This document shows, piece by piece, positions 23,306 through 36,330 of a stretch of 64,000 nucleotides of DNA (position 1 is its first letter; each line of letters opens with the position of its first letter). The position numbers were made by a program, and so were the translations under genes. The notes beneath the pieces were generated by a model. The model searched no databases, was not told where the DNA came from, and worked only from the letters and a program-made list of their open reading frames with translations. Source of the stretch: Scleromitrula shiraiana (taxonomy: Eukaryota > Ascomycota > Leotiomycetes > Helotiales > Sclerotiniaceae); NCBI GenBank assembly GCA_028455995.1, contig JABELC010000001.1, positions 4,576,501 to 4,640,500 of the forward strand, read 5' to 3'.

Positions 23306-25129
23306 TCCATCCATATTCGGGGCTGCGTATGTAAAGTACAATACAGTACACAAATGATATATGGTTACAAGTTACAAGATTACAACAACAGCACTGTAAG
23401 TACCCTTCTTGCATCTGGATGCAGGACGAAAGAAAAGTATGACCGAGGAACCATACCATTGAAAGGAAGAAAGAAAGAAAGGCTTGCTGAAGAAATACCC
23501 AAATAGACGATGTTTTTGTAACATGTTACAGTACTAACCTATGTGTAATTTTCATTGTTACTTTGGCTTTGGTGACCTTGAATCTTTCATCCCCGAATCG
23601 CCATGCCATGCCATGTTGAGCCATGCCATGTCTCTAGCCTTCCTTCCATGAGGTGTGTGTGGTATCGTGTAGTGGTGTGGTGGTGTGGTATGGTGGTACG
23701 GTGTTACATTGGATGGGATGAAAGGACGTACACACGGATAAGAGATGGAAGAGAAAGGAAGGAGATATACTACTTGAGGTAAAAATCACCAATCAACCAA
23801 CAAGTTCTTTCATATGGAATATTCAATTAATGGAAGGGAAGAATATTCCTTTCCCCTGTTTGTTGTGATTCTAGAAAATTTCTGGAATCAATCGATTAGT
23901 AGAGGTTGATCAAAGTTCAAAATGAACAACTTGAATGAAATTTCGTGATTGAGACACTGGCAATATAGTAGCCTGAGATTTCAAATTTTAAAAAAGTAAA
24001 GTATAGTTTATAAATATCTAAAATGCTTTATATTTTATTACTAGTAATAATATTATATTGTTTTTAGAGCATCGTTAAAAATTATAAATTAATTTTTATT
24101 AATAATATGAAATTTTTAAATTATTAGTAAATTTCTAAGAAAAAGTTTAAAAATTTCAAGTTAGAAATTTAAAAGTTTATAAAAAATTATAAATTTATAG
24201 ATATTTTACTAATTAATAAAATATAAAAAAAATGAAAAAGTGACTCGGAATTTAGATTTTCTTAATTAAAAATATCATATATTTAAAACTGATTAATCTA
24301 ATTATTATCTAATTATATAATTATTGTATAATTCTATGCATATAGACTTTACTATCTTAAAAATAGTATATTACTAGTAGCCATTCCACTTATTTTCAAA
24401 TAGAATTTGAAATCTACTAAAGACATCTAATGTAATCTACCCCTGAATAGGTATGTAAAGAGAATAGTGAACACCCACTTGAATATGGTTGTACCCAGCT
24501 GGATATACATTACAATACTATATGGATATTGTAGGGCACCTCATCGTCGAGTGATGAAAAGGAAATTCCGTGATGTTATTTCAAGTTTGTACCAATGAGA
24601 AGGTTGCAGGAGATATCTCAATATTCTTATACACAATACATCGGCAAGCATAACCTCATTCGGTCAATAGACCGCGACCGGTCCCTTATTTAGTTGAACG
24701 ACAGAACGAACTTCTTTCTACTAGTAATATTTCCTTCCCCCCTTATCTAAAGGGCTTCTGATTTCTTTATGTGTTGTTGGTCTGTTCACCTGTCCACCCC
24801 ATTTTTAACAGTTATTACATACCCATATCCAATATCAAATATCCATACTCATACCCATAACTTCAACAGCTACCTGGTCAACAGGTCTCCGTCTATTCCC
24901 TTAATGGTAGAGATTGAAATCTGCATCTTTTCAAATCTACTGTACCTTGACTCAGTTACTTGACTTGCTTGCATCTCAATACTACTGTATCACAACCTTT
25001 CATCCACTTCCATCCTTAATCATCTTACAGTACTTACCTTGTCCTTGATTTTGATCAATACCTTTTCTTACCTACCTACATCAGGAATAAAACAGGTACA
25101 ATAATAATTTCTAGTAAGCAAAAGAAAAG

Positions 25130-25168
25130 AAAAGAAGAAGAAGAAGAAGAAGAAGAAGAAGAAGAAGA
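25130..25168. repeat. GAA trinucleotide microsatellite
   Basis: About ten GAA/AAG units; a second, interrupted AAG tract lies at 25,434-25,490. Both lie upstream of ras. Confidence 0.85.
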
Positions 25169-25639
25169 GTAAGAGAGATCTAATATCTATACTTACTACG
25201 ATTTGGTGCGTAGGCTAATGCGGTAAAAGTATCTGAATCCAGTATCCAATATCCTTCCTTACTCAATCTTTCTACCACATCACACCACACCATAATAACT
25301 TTGAACCTCAACTTCACGACTCAATCATCTTCTATATACCTCAAATTTCTTGAGTCAACAAACTAAAGCACGATCCTCTTCTGTGCACATCAGATCACAT
25401 CAATATCTTATCTTATATTCTGCGCTCATTATCAGAAGAAGAAGAAGAAGGGAAAAGAAGAAGAAGAAGAAGAAAAAGAAAAAGAAGAAATTCGAGAATT
25501 CTCTTTGTTCGAATAGTATATACGATTCATTACTCGACTCACTAACTCAATCAGACTGGTCTGAATCTTGATCTGGTTTCGAAAAGGAGAACGAACAAAA
25601 AAAGGATTGAGAAGCGCGTCATACATAAGTGAAAGAGGG

Positions 25640-25647
25640 ATTGATTG

Positions 25648-25694
<47 letters not shown>

Positions 25695-25695
25695 G
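25640..25695. repeat. GATT tetranucleotide microsatellite
   Basis: About ten consecutive GATT units, visible directly. Confidence 0.85.
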
Positions 25696-26103
25696 AAAAG
25701 GAGGGATTAAAGAGATTCATTCCATTAATTTTCTAGAAAGTCGATCAATTCAAACCAACTTGTTCGATTCATTCAATTCAATCCAGTCCAATTTATTCAT
25801 CCCTACCGGTACCCTTATATCTATTAAAACATACTCACACACTCACCTCTTACCAAAAAATCGGATTACAACTGTACAAATTCAAATTCAATTATCTTCC
25901 GTTCCGTCGTCGATTTTAATAACTTTATTATATTTTATTTTTATTATATTATATTATATTGTATTTTACATTTTTTTCACTTTTATTGATTGATTTATTT
26001 ATTTATTGATTTATTTTACTAATTCCTTATTAAAAATTTACCGGAATAAATATTTTCATTGCTATTTTAAAAGCTTCAAATCTTCAATCATATCTTTCAA
26101 CTA

Positions 26104-26139
26104 CCTTCCTTACCTTACCTTACCTTACCTTACCTTACT
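26104..26139. repeat. CCTTA pentanucleotide tract
   Basis: About five CCTTA units in pyrimidine-rich DNA 450 bases upstream of the ras start codon, probably in its promoter or leader. Confidence 0.8.
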
Positions 26140-26580
26140 TTGTCTTATCAAGAACAACAACAAACTTCTTTCATTCAACTTCTTTTTTATTTTATCATAT
26201 CATACTAGAAACTGGATAACAACAAAAAAGTATCATAATAATTTCAATTATCTACATAAAAAGATATTAAAAGAAAAAACCTCCCCATATCATAATACGA
26301 CACTTTTCCAAAATTTATTTGATCAAAATTCGAACCAATTTTAAAACTTATCAAATTCGATCGGACCTATCAACCTCTTCTACCTCTTCTTTTTTTTTTA
26401 CCAAATTTTGTGCAGGGACAACACCTGTTGCGGAACCAAAAAACCAAAAAAGTCAAAACACTCCTCCGCAGTTTCAGCATCTTAAATAATTAAGGGAAAT
26501 CAACCTTCCTTTCTCATTCCTCAGCTATTACAAGTTGATGATAATTGAAATATATCAATTATATTAATTCTTTATAAAAG

Positions 26581-27612
26581 ATGGCTTCAAAAGTAAGTGA
26601 TGATGATGAGAAAGAAATTCAAACTCGCCCCCTTTATTATAATCGTTCTCTCTTCAATTGTTCGTCAATGGATATTTGAATTGATTCATTTTGAATGGAA
26701 TCAATTTGGCTAACGATTACGCCTTGTGCGCTTTTCTGCAATAGTTTTTGAGAGAATATAAGTTGGTCGTTGTAGGTGGTGGTGGTGTAGGAAAATCTTG
26801 TTTGACTATTCAATTGATTCAAAGTCATTTCGTCGATGAATATGATCCTACTATTGAAGGTAATTCTACTTTTCATTTTCTAGTTGGATTCTTCAATTTC
26901 CATACCTCTTCTCTTCTTTCCCATCCTCTCTATCTAATCAGACTCCTGAAACTAATATCATCTTATCAATCCAGATTCCTATCGCAAGCAATGCGTTATC
27001 GATGAAGAAGTTGCACTACTAGATGTTCTCGATACAGCTGGACAAGAAGAATATTCGGCAATGAGAGAACAATACATGCGAACGGGAGAAGGTTTCTTAT
27101 TGGTTTATAGTATCACCAGCAGACAAAGTTTCGAGGAAATCATGACTTTTCAACAACAAATTCTAAGGGTTAAGGATAAGGATTATTTCCCTATCATTGT
27201 CGTTGGTAACAAATGTGATTTGGAAGGTGAAAGACAAGTATCAAAACAAGGTATGTTAAAATCAAATCAAAACAAAAACAAAAAAATCTCCAAGCTCTTT
27301 CCCTGCACAATTAATTTATTATAAATTGGATGATCATTGGACTAACCATCATATTATTACCATTCATCAGAGGGCGAAGCACTAGCAGCAAATTTCGGAT
27401 GCAAATTCATTGAAACGTCGGCGAAATCGCGAATTAATGTCGATAATGCATTCTACGATATCGTGCGTGAAATTAGACGTTACAATAAGGAGATGGCGGG
27501 ATACACGGCGGGTGGACCCAGTGCGGCGGGTAATGGGGGTCCGTCGGGTAAGATGGAAGTTAGTGAGGGGGAGAAGGAAAGTGGATGTTGTGGGGGTTGT
27601 GTGATGATGTAA
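26581..27612 (+). CDS. rasA: Ras small GTPase (RasA/Ras1 type)
   Basis: 214-residue membrane-anchored signalling GTPase controlling growth polarity and cAMP/MAPK pathways in fungi. Exons: 26581-26592, 26745-26859, 26975-27250, 27371-27612. The first exon holds only four codons (MASK). G-box motifs are intact: GGGGVGKS (P-loop), effector YDPTIEDS restored across intron 2, [12 protein letters not shown] and ETSAK. The hypervariable tail is Gly/Ser-rich and ends in CCGGCVMM: a CaaX farnesylation box with upstream cysteines for palmitoylation. The sequence matches the conserved RasA group of filamentous ascomycetes rather than the Rap/Rsr1 or second Ras type. The P-loop Gly and the Gln of DTAGQE are wild type. 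Confidence 0.96.
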
Positions 27613-30347
27613 AGGGGGACGGAGGTGAGGATTGGATTGTGAGGGGAGATGGGGGTGGAGGGGTGGATGGTGTTGTTTGGTTTGGTGCGGTTTGAATGAG
27701 GTGGTTTGTGGGTGGGAGATGATGAATATTGGTTAATTGATTGATTGATTGATTGATATGTTTGGCGCATATTCGTTTGGATCAATAGAGGAAAAGAAAT
27801 GGTCCGAGTCTGAGCATATGGGAGGTGGGAGATGAAACGCGAGGGGAGGGAATATCAGGATGATTTATTTCAAACGGGATGTTAAGATACCAACAAAGTA
27901 AGGAGATAAGGAGAGAAACCGGGAGAATGTAGTAAAAATATCAAAGGAAACATTGAAGTAAAGGGGGTGGGATTTTTTTTTTGATCAAAAGGAAAAGATG
28001 ATAGATGGATGAGGGATGCGTGGTTGGAATGGCTAGTTAGTTATTAGCTGGATTGAATGCATGGCATGGCATGGCATGGCATGGCATTGTTTATGCTAGA
28101 AAGGATGGATGCTAGGGTAATTATTATACATTTTTTATTTTATTTTATTTTACTTTATTCTATTTTACTTTATTCATTTCATTTCACTTAACCTTTTCAA
28201 CATCTCCTCTATGTTTTCGGTGTGTGTGAGTGCGTGTGGTTGGTTCACTTGATTTACTTGTGAGTTATGCGTATGCGTGTATGTATGTATGTATGGGTAT
28301 GAAGTGAAGTGAAGTATTCGGTGGATTCGATTTGGTGGAATTGGGAAAAGGAATTGGTAAAAGGAAAAGGAATAGGAAAAGTATCGAGAATGAGATAAAT
28401 TCCAAACTTAACAGACTACTTCAAAGGTCCTTTTTTCATATCGGTGTGTGTATTCATCTGTGTACAGTATGTTAGTAGCTGGGAATGGGAATGGGAATGG
28501 GACTTCAAATTTCGGCGTTTGGTTTGGTTTGTGCAGCTATGTGGTGTGTGGTTTGTGGTTTGTGGTTTGAGCTGGAACTGGGATCGTTTGTTCATGTGAC
28601 AGATGATATTTGAATTTTGGGAATTTTCTTTTGTGTGTTGGTTGGATCATTGATGGTTGGTTGGTTGGTTGGTAGGTAGGTAGGTAGGTAGGTAGGTAGG
28701 TAGGTTATGTTTATTCTCCTCTTTTGATATATATAAAAAGATACAAATATCCTAATCCTGTTTCATTTATTTATTTATTTATTTATTTATCCATTCCTTT
28801 TAGTTGTTTGTTTATTGGTTTGTTTAATCATCTACTCGTTAGTTGCTTGCTTATAGTTCGAAGACTACTTACTTGCTAGCAAAGCTTTACTATATCTACC
28901 CACCCTACTCTATCGTGTTCTGGTATCTTGCATCTTGTATAAAGTACTCTACTTCCATTCCCTTTTTATGGCTCGCTGCTGGTCTGGCTGTTTTTTTCTT
29001 TTTTCGTCTACTTCCGATGACCTTTTTTACTCTTATCTTCTAGGTATCGCGATTTGGAGGAAGGGGTTGAAGAAGTGGGGAGAGAGAAGGGGGTTTTGGA
29101 AGGGGGGGGTGTTAGTATGACTCAATATGAAGGAAAACAGAGATATAGATAGAGATCCATAAGTATATCAATAAGCTCAAGATGAGGAACGTGAAAGCGG
29201 TGGAGCATAAAGACGATGGAGCATAAAGACGGCTTGTGTTCGGTTGGATTTGGTTTGGTTTGAGGGAAAGGTGGATAGATTGAGTGTCTTGGTTGGTGTT
29301 TTATTGGGGGCGGGGGCGGATAACTTGAGTCAGGATGAAATGTGATGTTTGTATAGTATTATATTGAAATATATGTACTAGGTGTAGAGAGGAGGAAGGG
29401 CGGTGGATAGGAAAAATGGGCGGAGAGATTGGAATTTTATTTTAGATTATGGATTAATCGATAATATAGTGTATACGTATATTATAGATGTTAGAAGCAA
29501 TTGCAAAAGATTGATGAATTGAGGTATTATATATGTATGACAGTTCGTACAGAAATTTTCAGAGGATTTCTCGTGTGGTGATATGAATAGATGATTAATA
29601 TCGGAAGAGAGTAACAACAGGAAGCAAAATATCATACCTATTTCTACTTTTCATCCTCATATGCTAATTAACAACTAATTAATCTTAAAACAGAGATATA
29701 CACCAGGAACTACTATTCTCGCTAGCCAGAGGAATATCAATTCCATTCATCTTTCTGATGATTGCACTGTGTTGTATTACCATCTAGCTTGTCAACTCCA
29801 AAGAACCATACGGGACTGAAATGAAATGAAATAATGCTTGATCTAGGAATGGTCATGGATTTAGAGGTGTATGTGTGAAAGTTATATGGTATGATGAATA
29901 GAAAGAGTAATATATTAAAGTGTTTTTGGTGATTTATTGGAATGTTCTGTAATGATATATAATTATTGGAAAATAAAGTAGCATGTGGAAATCACATGTT
30001 AGTACGAGTAGTGGAAATTTTAAGTTTTAAGCTTATAACTAGTATTTGTCAGATATGCAACAGATAGGGGAGAACGCATTAGAACGAGATCACATGTGGT
30101 GTTAAATTTAAGCTTATCACTGTTGTCTGTTACGGTATATGATTATGTAAGCACTTTTTTGGCTTCTTGCATAAGAAATAACAATACAAAAATATTTATT
30201 GATTGTGGAGGCATGAAGCTATGAAGCTATGAATAAAAATCAGTTTAACATGGTGGCTGATGGATTATGGGATTTACAGTCTCCCATATGGATATTCACA
30301 GTCTCGACAGTACAAATAATCACCCTCATTCTCTTCAATTCATAACC
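27613..30347. other. 2.7-kb gene-poor, repeat-rich region downstream of ras
   Basis: No gene supported. The first 200 bases after ras are G-rich. Tandem tracts include GGCAT (28,062-28,087), GGTT then GGTA (28,655-28,705), TTTA (about 28,762-28,790) and TATG (about 28,275-28,300). Confidence 0.5.
28655..28705. repeat. GGTT/GGTA tetranucleotide microsatellite
   Basis: GGTT units change abruptly to about nine GGTA units, visible directly. Confidence 0.85.
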
Positions 30348-31792
30348 CTACAATCCAGGGATAAATCCTTCAACTCTAATATCCCAATTCTCAGGAAAAT
30401 TCATCCCCGGCTCACCACCCCATTCCCCTGCCATCATCGCTATCGCAAGCATCAATCCTCCCGCATTCGGAAAATACGGTGTTGGTACGCGTGATCCTCT
30501 TACAGGATAGCCAGCATCATCAAACTGAAAATCTGGATGCAATAAATATGCTATTGCCTAATCCACATCGCCTAGACGAAGCGAGTTCATAGCTAAGAGG
30601 GCGAAATCCCAGCCGTATATACCAGCCATTGCTGGGTGCTATACATTTAATAGTCAATGACTCGGGTCTTTTTAGTCATGTATCATGTGCTTGTAGAGTT
30701 ACTTACATCGGATGTTGTTTCGCTATCTGTCCACATATTTGGGATGCCCTCATATACGGGATATGTATCGTTAATAATAGGAAAGGGAGCAAGATTTTCT
30801 CGCACGTTTTTCCAATTCTCCGGAATAGGCTGTCCCTGACGCTCTTTCCAACTCATGGCAATATCAAAACTGAATCTCCACTATGCCAACTCAAAAGTCG
30901 GGTTAATCGTCGCGTTAGGATTCGTATTCTCCGAGACTGGGTACATGGGAGGACCTAAATCATACACCTCAGTCGTAGTATTATACCACGCGAAAGATGC
31001 CATAAAATCAGCCGTGGCCGTCAATATCTCGTCCCATCTTTGGAGTGTAGTTTCATTGGGGAATGAGCGGTATTCGATCTCAGCGAAGTACATGGGATGT
31101 GGTTGTTGCCAGATTAGAAGAGAGTTGATTGCTCAGGGGGCGCTACGACCGGTTGGATCACTCATCTTTCCCCATCGTGCTCCTTCATATCCTTGGAGAG
31201 TGGCCCTGTCGCGTGAAGACTCGAGGAATTCTTCATACATCCCCGGCATGCTCCGCTAGAGAAGATCAAAATGATTCCATCGTGCGAAATGCATCAGATG
31301 CCAGAAGACCATCTCAAGCCATATAGATATTCCTCAGCTATCGATCTGGATCATATGATGAATGCAAGATGAAATGGGACTAGGATTACGAACGTGAAAT
31401 TTCCCGTACCACCCATTATTTACTAGACCGGATTCTGAGACAATCAGTATGTTCGAGAGAGTGGATTCGAATAGTTCTTAAATGGGCATACTCTGGGCAG
31501 AGAAGTTCGAGGCTGAATTGACAGCTAAGAGATATTGAGATAGAATTACTCGTCGCTGAAGTTCGGTTGCATTCTCGGGATCGACCGAACTTAAGTCAAC
31601 GAACGCTCCTGACTCCCAATAAGATTGCCACCAGGACTTGGAATTTCCCGTAAGGTCGGCTACAGATATTACACCCGTATTTCTAGCTTTGCTACAGTTC
31701 TCATAATTTGAGAACGTCCCTGTCAATTTAACGTTATTCGAGCCTGGTGCTGTAAAGAAGTATCGATGTGTGCCCTCTTGACGACCCGAAAT
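30348..31792 (-). pseudogene. Truncated six-hairpin glycosidase-like pseudogene
   Basis: The minus strand encodes the C-terminal half of a fungal secreted-type glycoside hydrolase of the six-hairpin class. Recognisable pieces in order are SWWQSYWESGAFVDLSS, ELQRRVILSQYLLAVNSA, SGLVNNGWYGKFH, GARWGKMSDPTGRSAP, MYFAEIEYRSFPNE, YDLGPPMYPVSENTNPN, WDFALLAMNSLRLGDVD and FDDAGYPVRGSRVPTPYFPN, ending at a natural stop. Four in-frame stops interrupt it: TAG at 31256-31258, TGA at 31133-31135, TAG at 30881-30883 (where a Tyr is expected) and TAG at 30558-30560 (where a Gln is expected). One intron still has good splice sites (donor near 30705). The 5' half is missing: coding similarity stops at about 31,792, where extremely AT-rich DNA begins. 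Family assignment is by memory of similar fungal proteins. Confidence 0.8.
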
Positions 31793-32724
31793 TTACTACT
31801 AGTATTATATAATTATAAAAATTACATTATTAAAATTATCTAATTAAACTTTATTTATTCATATATTTATTATTATTTTTTAAATATACTAGTAATCACA
31901 ATCAATACATTATTAATACACAGTTAATAAATTTATTAGTGATTATAATCGCATGTTCTTATTATAGACCGCATGCTCTTATTATAGATTGCATCATGCT
32001 GGCAACTGATTAACAATCAATTAGCAATCATTAACGTAAATGATCTATCTATGCGATTGATCCTTGCTTGATTGATCAATATTTTTCAAGTTGCTGATGT
32101 ATTATAAATCTTACAATCATTACTAGTATTTAATGTTTAAATATTAATAGTAAATACTTCAATATAACAATAATTCATATTTAATATCTTAAATAATTCT
32201 ATAAATAATTAATCGATTTATTTAGTACGTCGACACACTGGCAAGAGATAATTTGTACAAAATCGTCGATTCTGAGGGTTTTCGGGCAATTGACGCGTGC
32301 TTCAATTTTAATTTAACCGAGTAGATTTTGGTTTTATTTGATTTTCCATTTACGTCGCTTCTTTTTGTTAGCGTGGTTATTTTGCTCGAATATAAAATAA
32401 ATTAAGAGGCTTAGGAAAACTGAGAATATTATTGCAAGGGGTGGGTAGTTTGAATCGAGAGATGAGAGAAAAGCGATCAGAGGACCGATGAGCGTGCATG
32501 TTGGAAGAAATTCTACACAATATCCCAGTTAGATATCGCTATGAGAGAGTTACACTGCATGTAAACAGAGAATAAAAAGAAGGAACGATGAAGCAAAGCA
32601 ATGATACACCTAACGTATCTATATTAGAGCAATATTGGTGTAATGAATGAATCACAATGACAAGGGCGCTCTTAATTCGTTCCAAACTCTCTCCCAAGCA
32701 TGTTAAGTGAAAGTTTATTAACTA
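31793..32724. other. AT-rich block between two pseudogenes
   Basis: From 31,793 to about 32,240 the sequence is almost entirely A and T with TACTAGTA and TTATTA words; no frame is open for a useful length. It adjoins exactly the point where the glycosidase pseudogene loses its 5' half. A repeat-induced-point-mutated transposon remnant is one explanation; no terminal repeats were recognised. Confidence 0.5.
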
Positions 32725-34542
32725 GATGAGTTGAATTTCTTGGATTAATTTGTTCCGGAACCACATCCGTTGTAGCCCAATCTCACGTCTGAAAGATTCA
32801 TTGAAAATGCCTTGTAACTTCTCTTCCATGTCAATCTCCACAGGGTCACGAGAGGAAATTGATCTCTCCTCCATCGTCGTAGAGTATTTTTTTCCGTTGA
32901 CCTAGAGTGGCCAGATTACTTGAAAATTAGATGACCAACCCGCTCAAATTTACTCTCACCTACTTCTGCGACCACTAACACAAACATATATTTAGGAAGG
33001 GGGTGAAATTCTCCGATTATAATTCCAAGTAGTCGCCGAGATTCCATCTGCCATAAAGACTGTTCTTCTGGGTACATTGTTCTAGTGAGGAAAACCTGCG
33101 TCGCAAGTTGCGCATCAACCTGGTTGATTGATGCTGGCCAGGCATATAAGATAAGTGAACCATATTTCTCAACAAGATGAAGCAGCATTTGAAGGAGCTT
33201 CCCAGAGAGATCAATTGTCCAACCCTTGATACGAATATAACGTGAGAGGCTCTCGAGATAATCTAGTTTAATGTACTTATCGAAAGCCTCTTGAAAGCTA
33301 AGAAAGGAAACGTCATTGCGCGTGAGGGAGACGCTGACAGTGAACCTAGAAGGATTCCAGTTTAATACATTGAATGAAACAGAGATTATTGGAGATACGG
33401 AACAGGTCCATCCGGCCCAAGATCAACTCTGGAAGCCTGAACGCCGCGATCTTGGCGCATCTGACTTCCAACATAGAGACGCAACAAATCCTTGCTCAAA
33501 AGTTTTATGAGTTTTTAACGTATCTTTAAAGCGCTTGCAAGTAGGTGGAATTATAGGGACACCCCAAAAGTGATACAATGCGTTCTTCTGTTGTCTGAAA
33601 AAGCGGAACGCTCCAAGCAATGCATTGAGAGCATCTTCAGAGTATGTCATCTGCCTCTTTGAGTACTCGGATATGTGATTTAAGATTGACCATGGAAATA
33701 TTCCCAAACGTATGTCTTGAAACACATTATATGCTTCAAGTTTCCACTCAAAATCCACCGTCTCACGACAGCTCATCTTTTGACACTCAAAAAAAGCTTA
33801 CTCCTCGGTGAAGACTAGACGACGCCGTGAACACATAGCCTCCTGTTACGTCCACGCCCGACTCATCCATGGTGATGAATGTATGATTCTCCGTGGAGTA
33901 TTCATAGTTAAGGTAAGGATATGATCACCAATTTTCGCGAATTCTCGTTGAATTCGTAAGTTCATGGCGCTGTATCAAAGATGTTTGACCGGGAGATGCG
34001 ATTAACTGCTGCTCTCCCCATACATAACTTAATGCCACGTATTTGATTTCTTTTGTAGCAATTTCCAGCTTCCGTGTTTCAATGTTAATAATTTGCATTG
34101 ACGGTACATTGTCAGCGCTGGGTATCGCGAGACTACAATCTTGCTGATGATTGCTTTGGCATGATCTGATCCAGCTTTTTAAGATTGCAAAATCTATATT
34201 CTCTGGATATAGGACTCGGATCGGCGTGTTAGGATCAACAGAACACAAATATTTATCGGGGTACAGGTAGTGGTTTTTATCTCCTTTATAACTTTGAACC
34301 CCAATCATATTGTTAAGGCATACTTCGAGCCCACTTCTATATGGACTGTACCACATGACATGATAGCGTTCATTTTTTGAGCGCCAGTCATTTTGATCCT
34401 CATGATACCTGGGATCTACTATCTTAAGAAGCTGACACAATGCACGCGAGCTCAGCCATGCGACCTCTTTGGGCTCTTGTAACGTCGAAATCATTCCACT
34501 GCAATTTAAATGCCCCTTAGGATCCCAGGATCTCCCGAACAT
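32725..34542 (-). pseudogene. HET-domain (heterokaryon incompatibility) pseudogene
   Basis: Minus-strand relic of a NACHT-less HET protein. The N-terminal piece (34542-33925) ends with the HET-domain opening, ending EIKYVALSYVWGEQQ, then runs into a TGA in RIRENW-stop. In a shifted frame, HET-like sequence resumes at TPRRIIHSSPWMSRAWT, followed by TAA at 33846-33848 where Tyr is expected before QEAM, TAA at 33798-33800 where Gln is expected, and TGA at 33423-33425 where Trp of SWSWAGW is expected. The middle of the HET domain is missing. C-terminal segments continue to about 32,725 (AWPASINQVD, ESRRLLG, FVLVVAEVGESKFERVG). Two open stretches upstream (34517-34741 and 34753-34986) may be further debris. 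In fungi intact HET proteins trigger cell death on fusion of unlike strains. Confidence 0.8.
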
Positions 34543-34986
34543 TTATCAAGGTTGATAGTAGCGCATCTATCACATAGATTCCCTCCTGTTTTGATACTCT
34601 CAATATAAAGGTCCAGTTGGCTCCAAACTCTTGAAAGTCTTGTATGCAGTCGAGTATAATATTCATGCATGTTATCTGCAGCAGCAGGGTAGTTCTCAAA
34701 GAATGCAAAGGATCCAACACAAAGTAAAGGAAATTTCGCAATCAGAAGATGATCAGTAGAGCCAATGCAATGTTGTAAGCTCAGTGTGGTCGCGTTGGCA
34801 ACCTATCACACGCAAAAGCCAGATTAACTGGCTAGAATTGGTCAGCGAAACAGTTTGAACCGGAGCCGCATTGCGTATAGATGATCCTAGGAATACCTGT
34901 ATTACATCGTCGTAATCCCGTTCATGCATCTCATATTGAGTTGAGTTGATGGTAGATTTTGATTCATCCAATTCCCAGACTGTCAC

Positions 34987-36227
34987 AAAAGATAAGATCA
35001 GGTGAACACCATGTGATCATACACTAATTGTACTCCACACCATGAGTGAAATATGGTAGTGAATAGTGGGAGCTTCGCTCCCACATAGAGAAGATCAATC
35101 AATAGACTTTTATTACTATGCTTCTTTTCGTACGACACAAACAAAACTTCTCGAGAATTTTAGGATGATTATTGAGACGTACCATGTCACGCCACATAAA
35201 TACTTTTATTCATCATCACAACGTGAAAGTAACATATGACAAAAGTATTGAAAAGAGATTTAGATTAAAAGAAGATTCCGATTGAGAGAACATAATCATG
35301 GTATTGGGGAAAAAACAGATGTCCATTCAACCGGGCAAGAGGCGGAACATTGATTAATACATCTAACTTACGTCTTTCATCAGTCCAAGACTACATAGAA
35401 AGACTAGGCTCTATAGCCACTAGCGTATAGCTCTCTATTATAAAAGAAAGAATAGATTCAATCTAGAAAGTAAACACAAATGCAAGGAATCTGAGCCCAC
35501 TTAACCTCCCCATTACGTGTAATCAGGAGGATACGAAAATTGATGATTACGGAAGAGTTCTCCATCACCTCTTCCACTTCTGCCACTGCTTCTCCTATCT
35601 CGCCCTCTTCTTGCCGAATGCTGTAATCTGGTAGCTATTTCGGTAGTACTAACAAACTTGATAGCCAGCTCAATGCCTAAATTTGGATGAGGTATAAATG
35701 GAATTTGCATAATGGTATAAGTCTGAAAGTTTAATTTCTCTGTATCCAGGGCAGCTAAGGAGGAGATGCTGAGGTGATTCAATATTCTTACAAATATATT
35801 TGTTGTTGGACATTGAAAAGCGATGTAAGTAGAATTTCATTCTCATTATATTGATCTTTTCTGAAGGCTAGTTAATAGCTCCTCAGTTAATAAGATGCTT
35901 CAGTCATTTTCCCTGCCCTCATTTGAGAATTAGGTCCCAAAATAAAGCATACAATTGTTTATTAAATAAACGGAGCCTTTTTATATTGATGTCTTTGATA
36001 CAGATACAAGAAGAGTAAAGCAAACCACTAGTGCATTACTTCTTAAACAATTTCCATCAAAACAAAGAACATGCACTATAAAAATCCCAAACCACGAACA
36101 ATGTTTAGCAGTCAACAATGTAAAATGAAAAGCAATATCTTTTTCTCCCAATCTATCCAAGCAATAAATTTAATTTGTATAAGTTTTGAAATATTGCAAA
36201 GCACTACAACTACACCAGCAGTTACCA
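34987..36227. other. Intergenic region, no gene supported
   Basis: An 89-codon frame at 35513-35782 (minus) has an Arg/Gly/Ser-rich middle but no recognisable family. The remainder is AT-rich noncoding sequence. Confidence 0.45.
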
Positions 36228-36330
36228 GCGTTTGTGGTTTAGTGGTAAAATCCATCGTTGCCATCTTGATTCAATTCTTCATTGAAGCAATAACATCGAT
36301 GGGCCCCGGGTTCGATTCCCGGCGAACGCA
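36228..36330 (+). tRNA. tRNA-Gly (anticodon GCC) with a 32-base intron
   Basis: Complete cloverleaf. The acceptor pairs GCGTTTG with CGAACGC, with discriminator A at 36330. The D arm begins TGGTTTAGTGGTAAAA. The anticodon stem is CATCG/CGATG and the T arm CCGGG-TTCGATT-CCCGG. The anticodon is GCC at 36260-36262, followed by A37 and an intron at 36264-36295 in the canonical position. A T-rich run after 36,330 (TTCTTTTGTTTTG) suits Pol III termination. It sits between a HET pseudogene and the glucoamylase gene. Confidence 0.9.

Larger units (their letters stand above)
21569..26580. other. 5-kb gene-poor region dense in simple repeats
   Basis: No gene could be supported on either strand; open frames here are low-complexity. 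The stretch contains many different short tandem repeats, an extremely AT-rich block at about 23,960-24,440, and pyrimidine- and GAA-rich tracts towards the ras gene. The last 1-1.5 kb plausibly contains the promoter and a long 5' leader of ras. Confidence 0.5.

Noticed and set aside
22942..23310. Frame beginning with MD repeats
   Set aside because: It is a product of the ATATCC microsatellite with no protein-like content after it.
25350..25571. Lys-rich frame upstream of ras
   Set aside because: It is encoded by the AAG tract and is low-complexity.
28655..28705. GGTT/GGTA array considered as telomere-like or CRISPR-like repeat
   Set aside because: It is a plain tetranucleotide microsatellite. 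CRISPR arrays do not occur in fungal nuclear genomes, and the unit is not TTAGGG.
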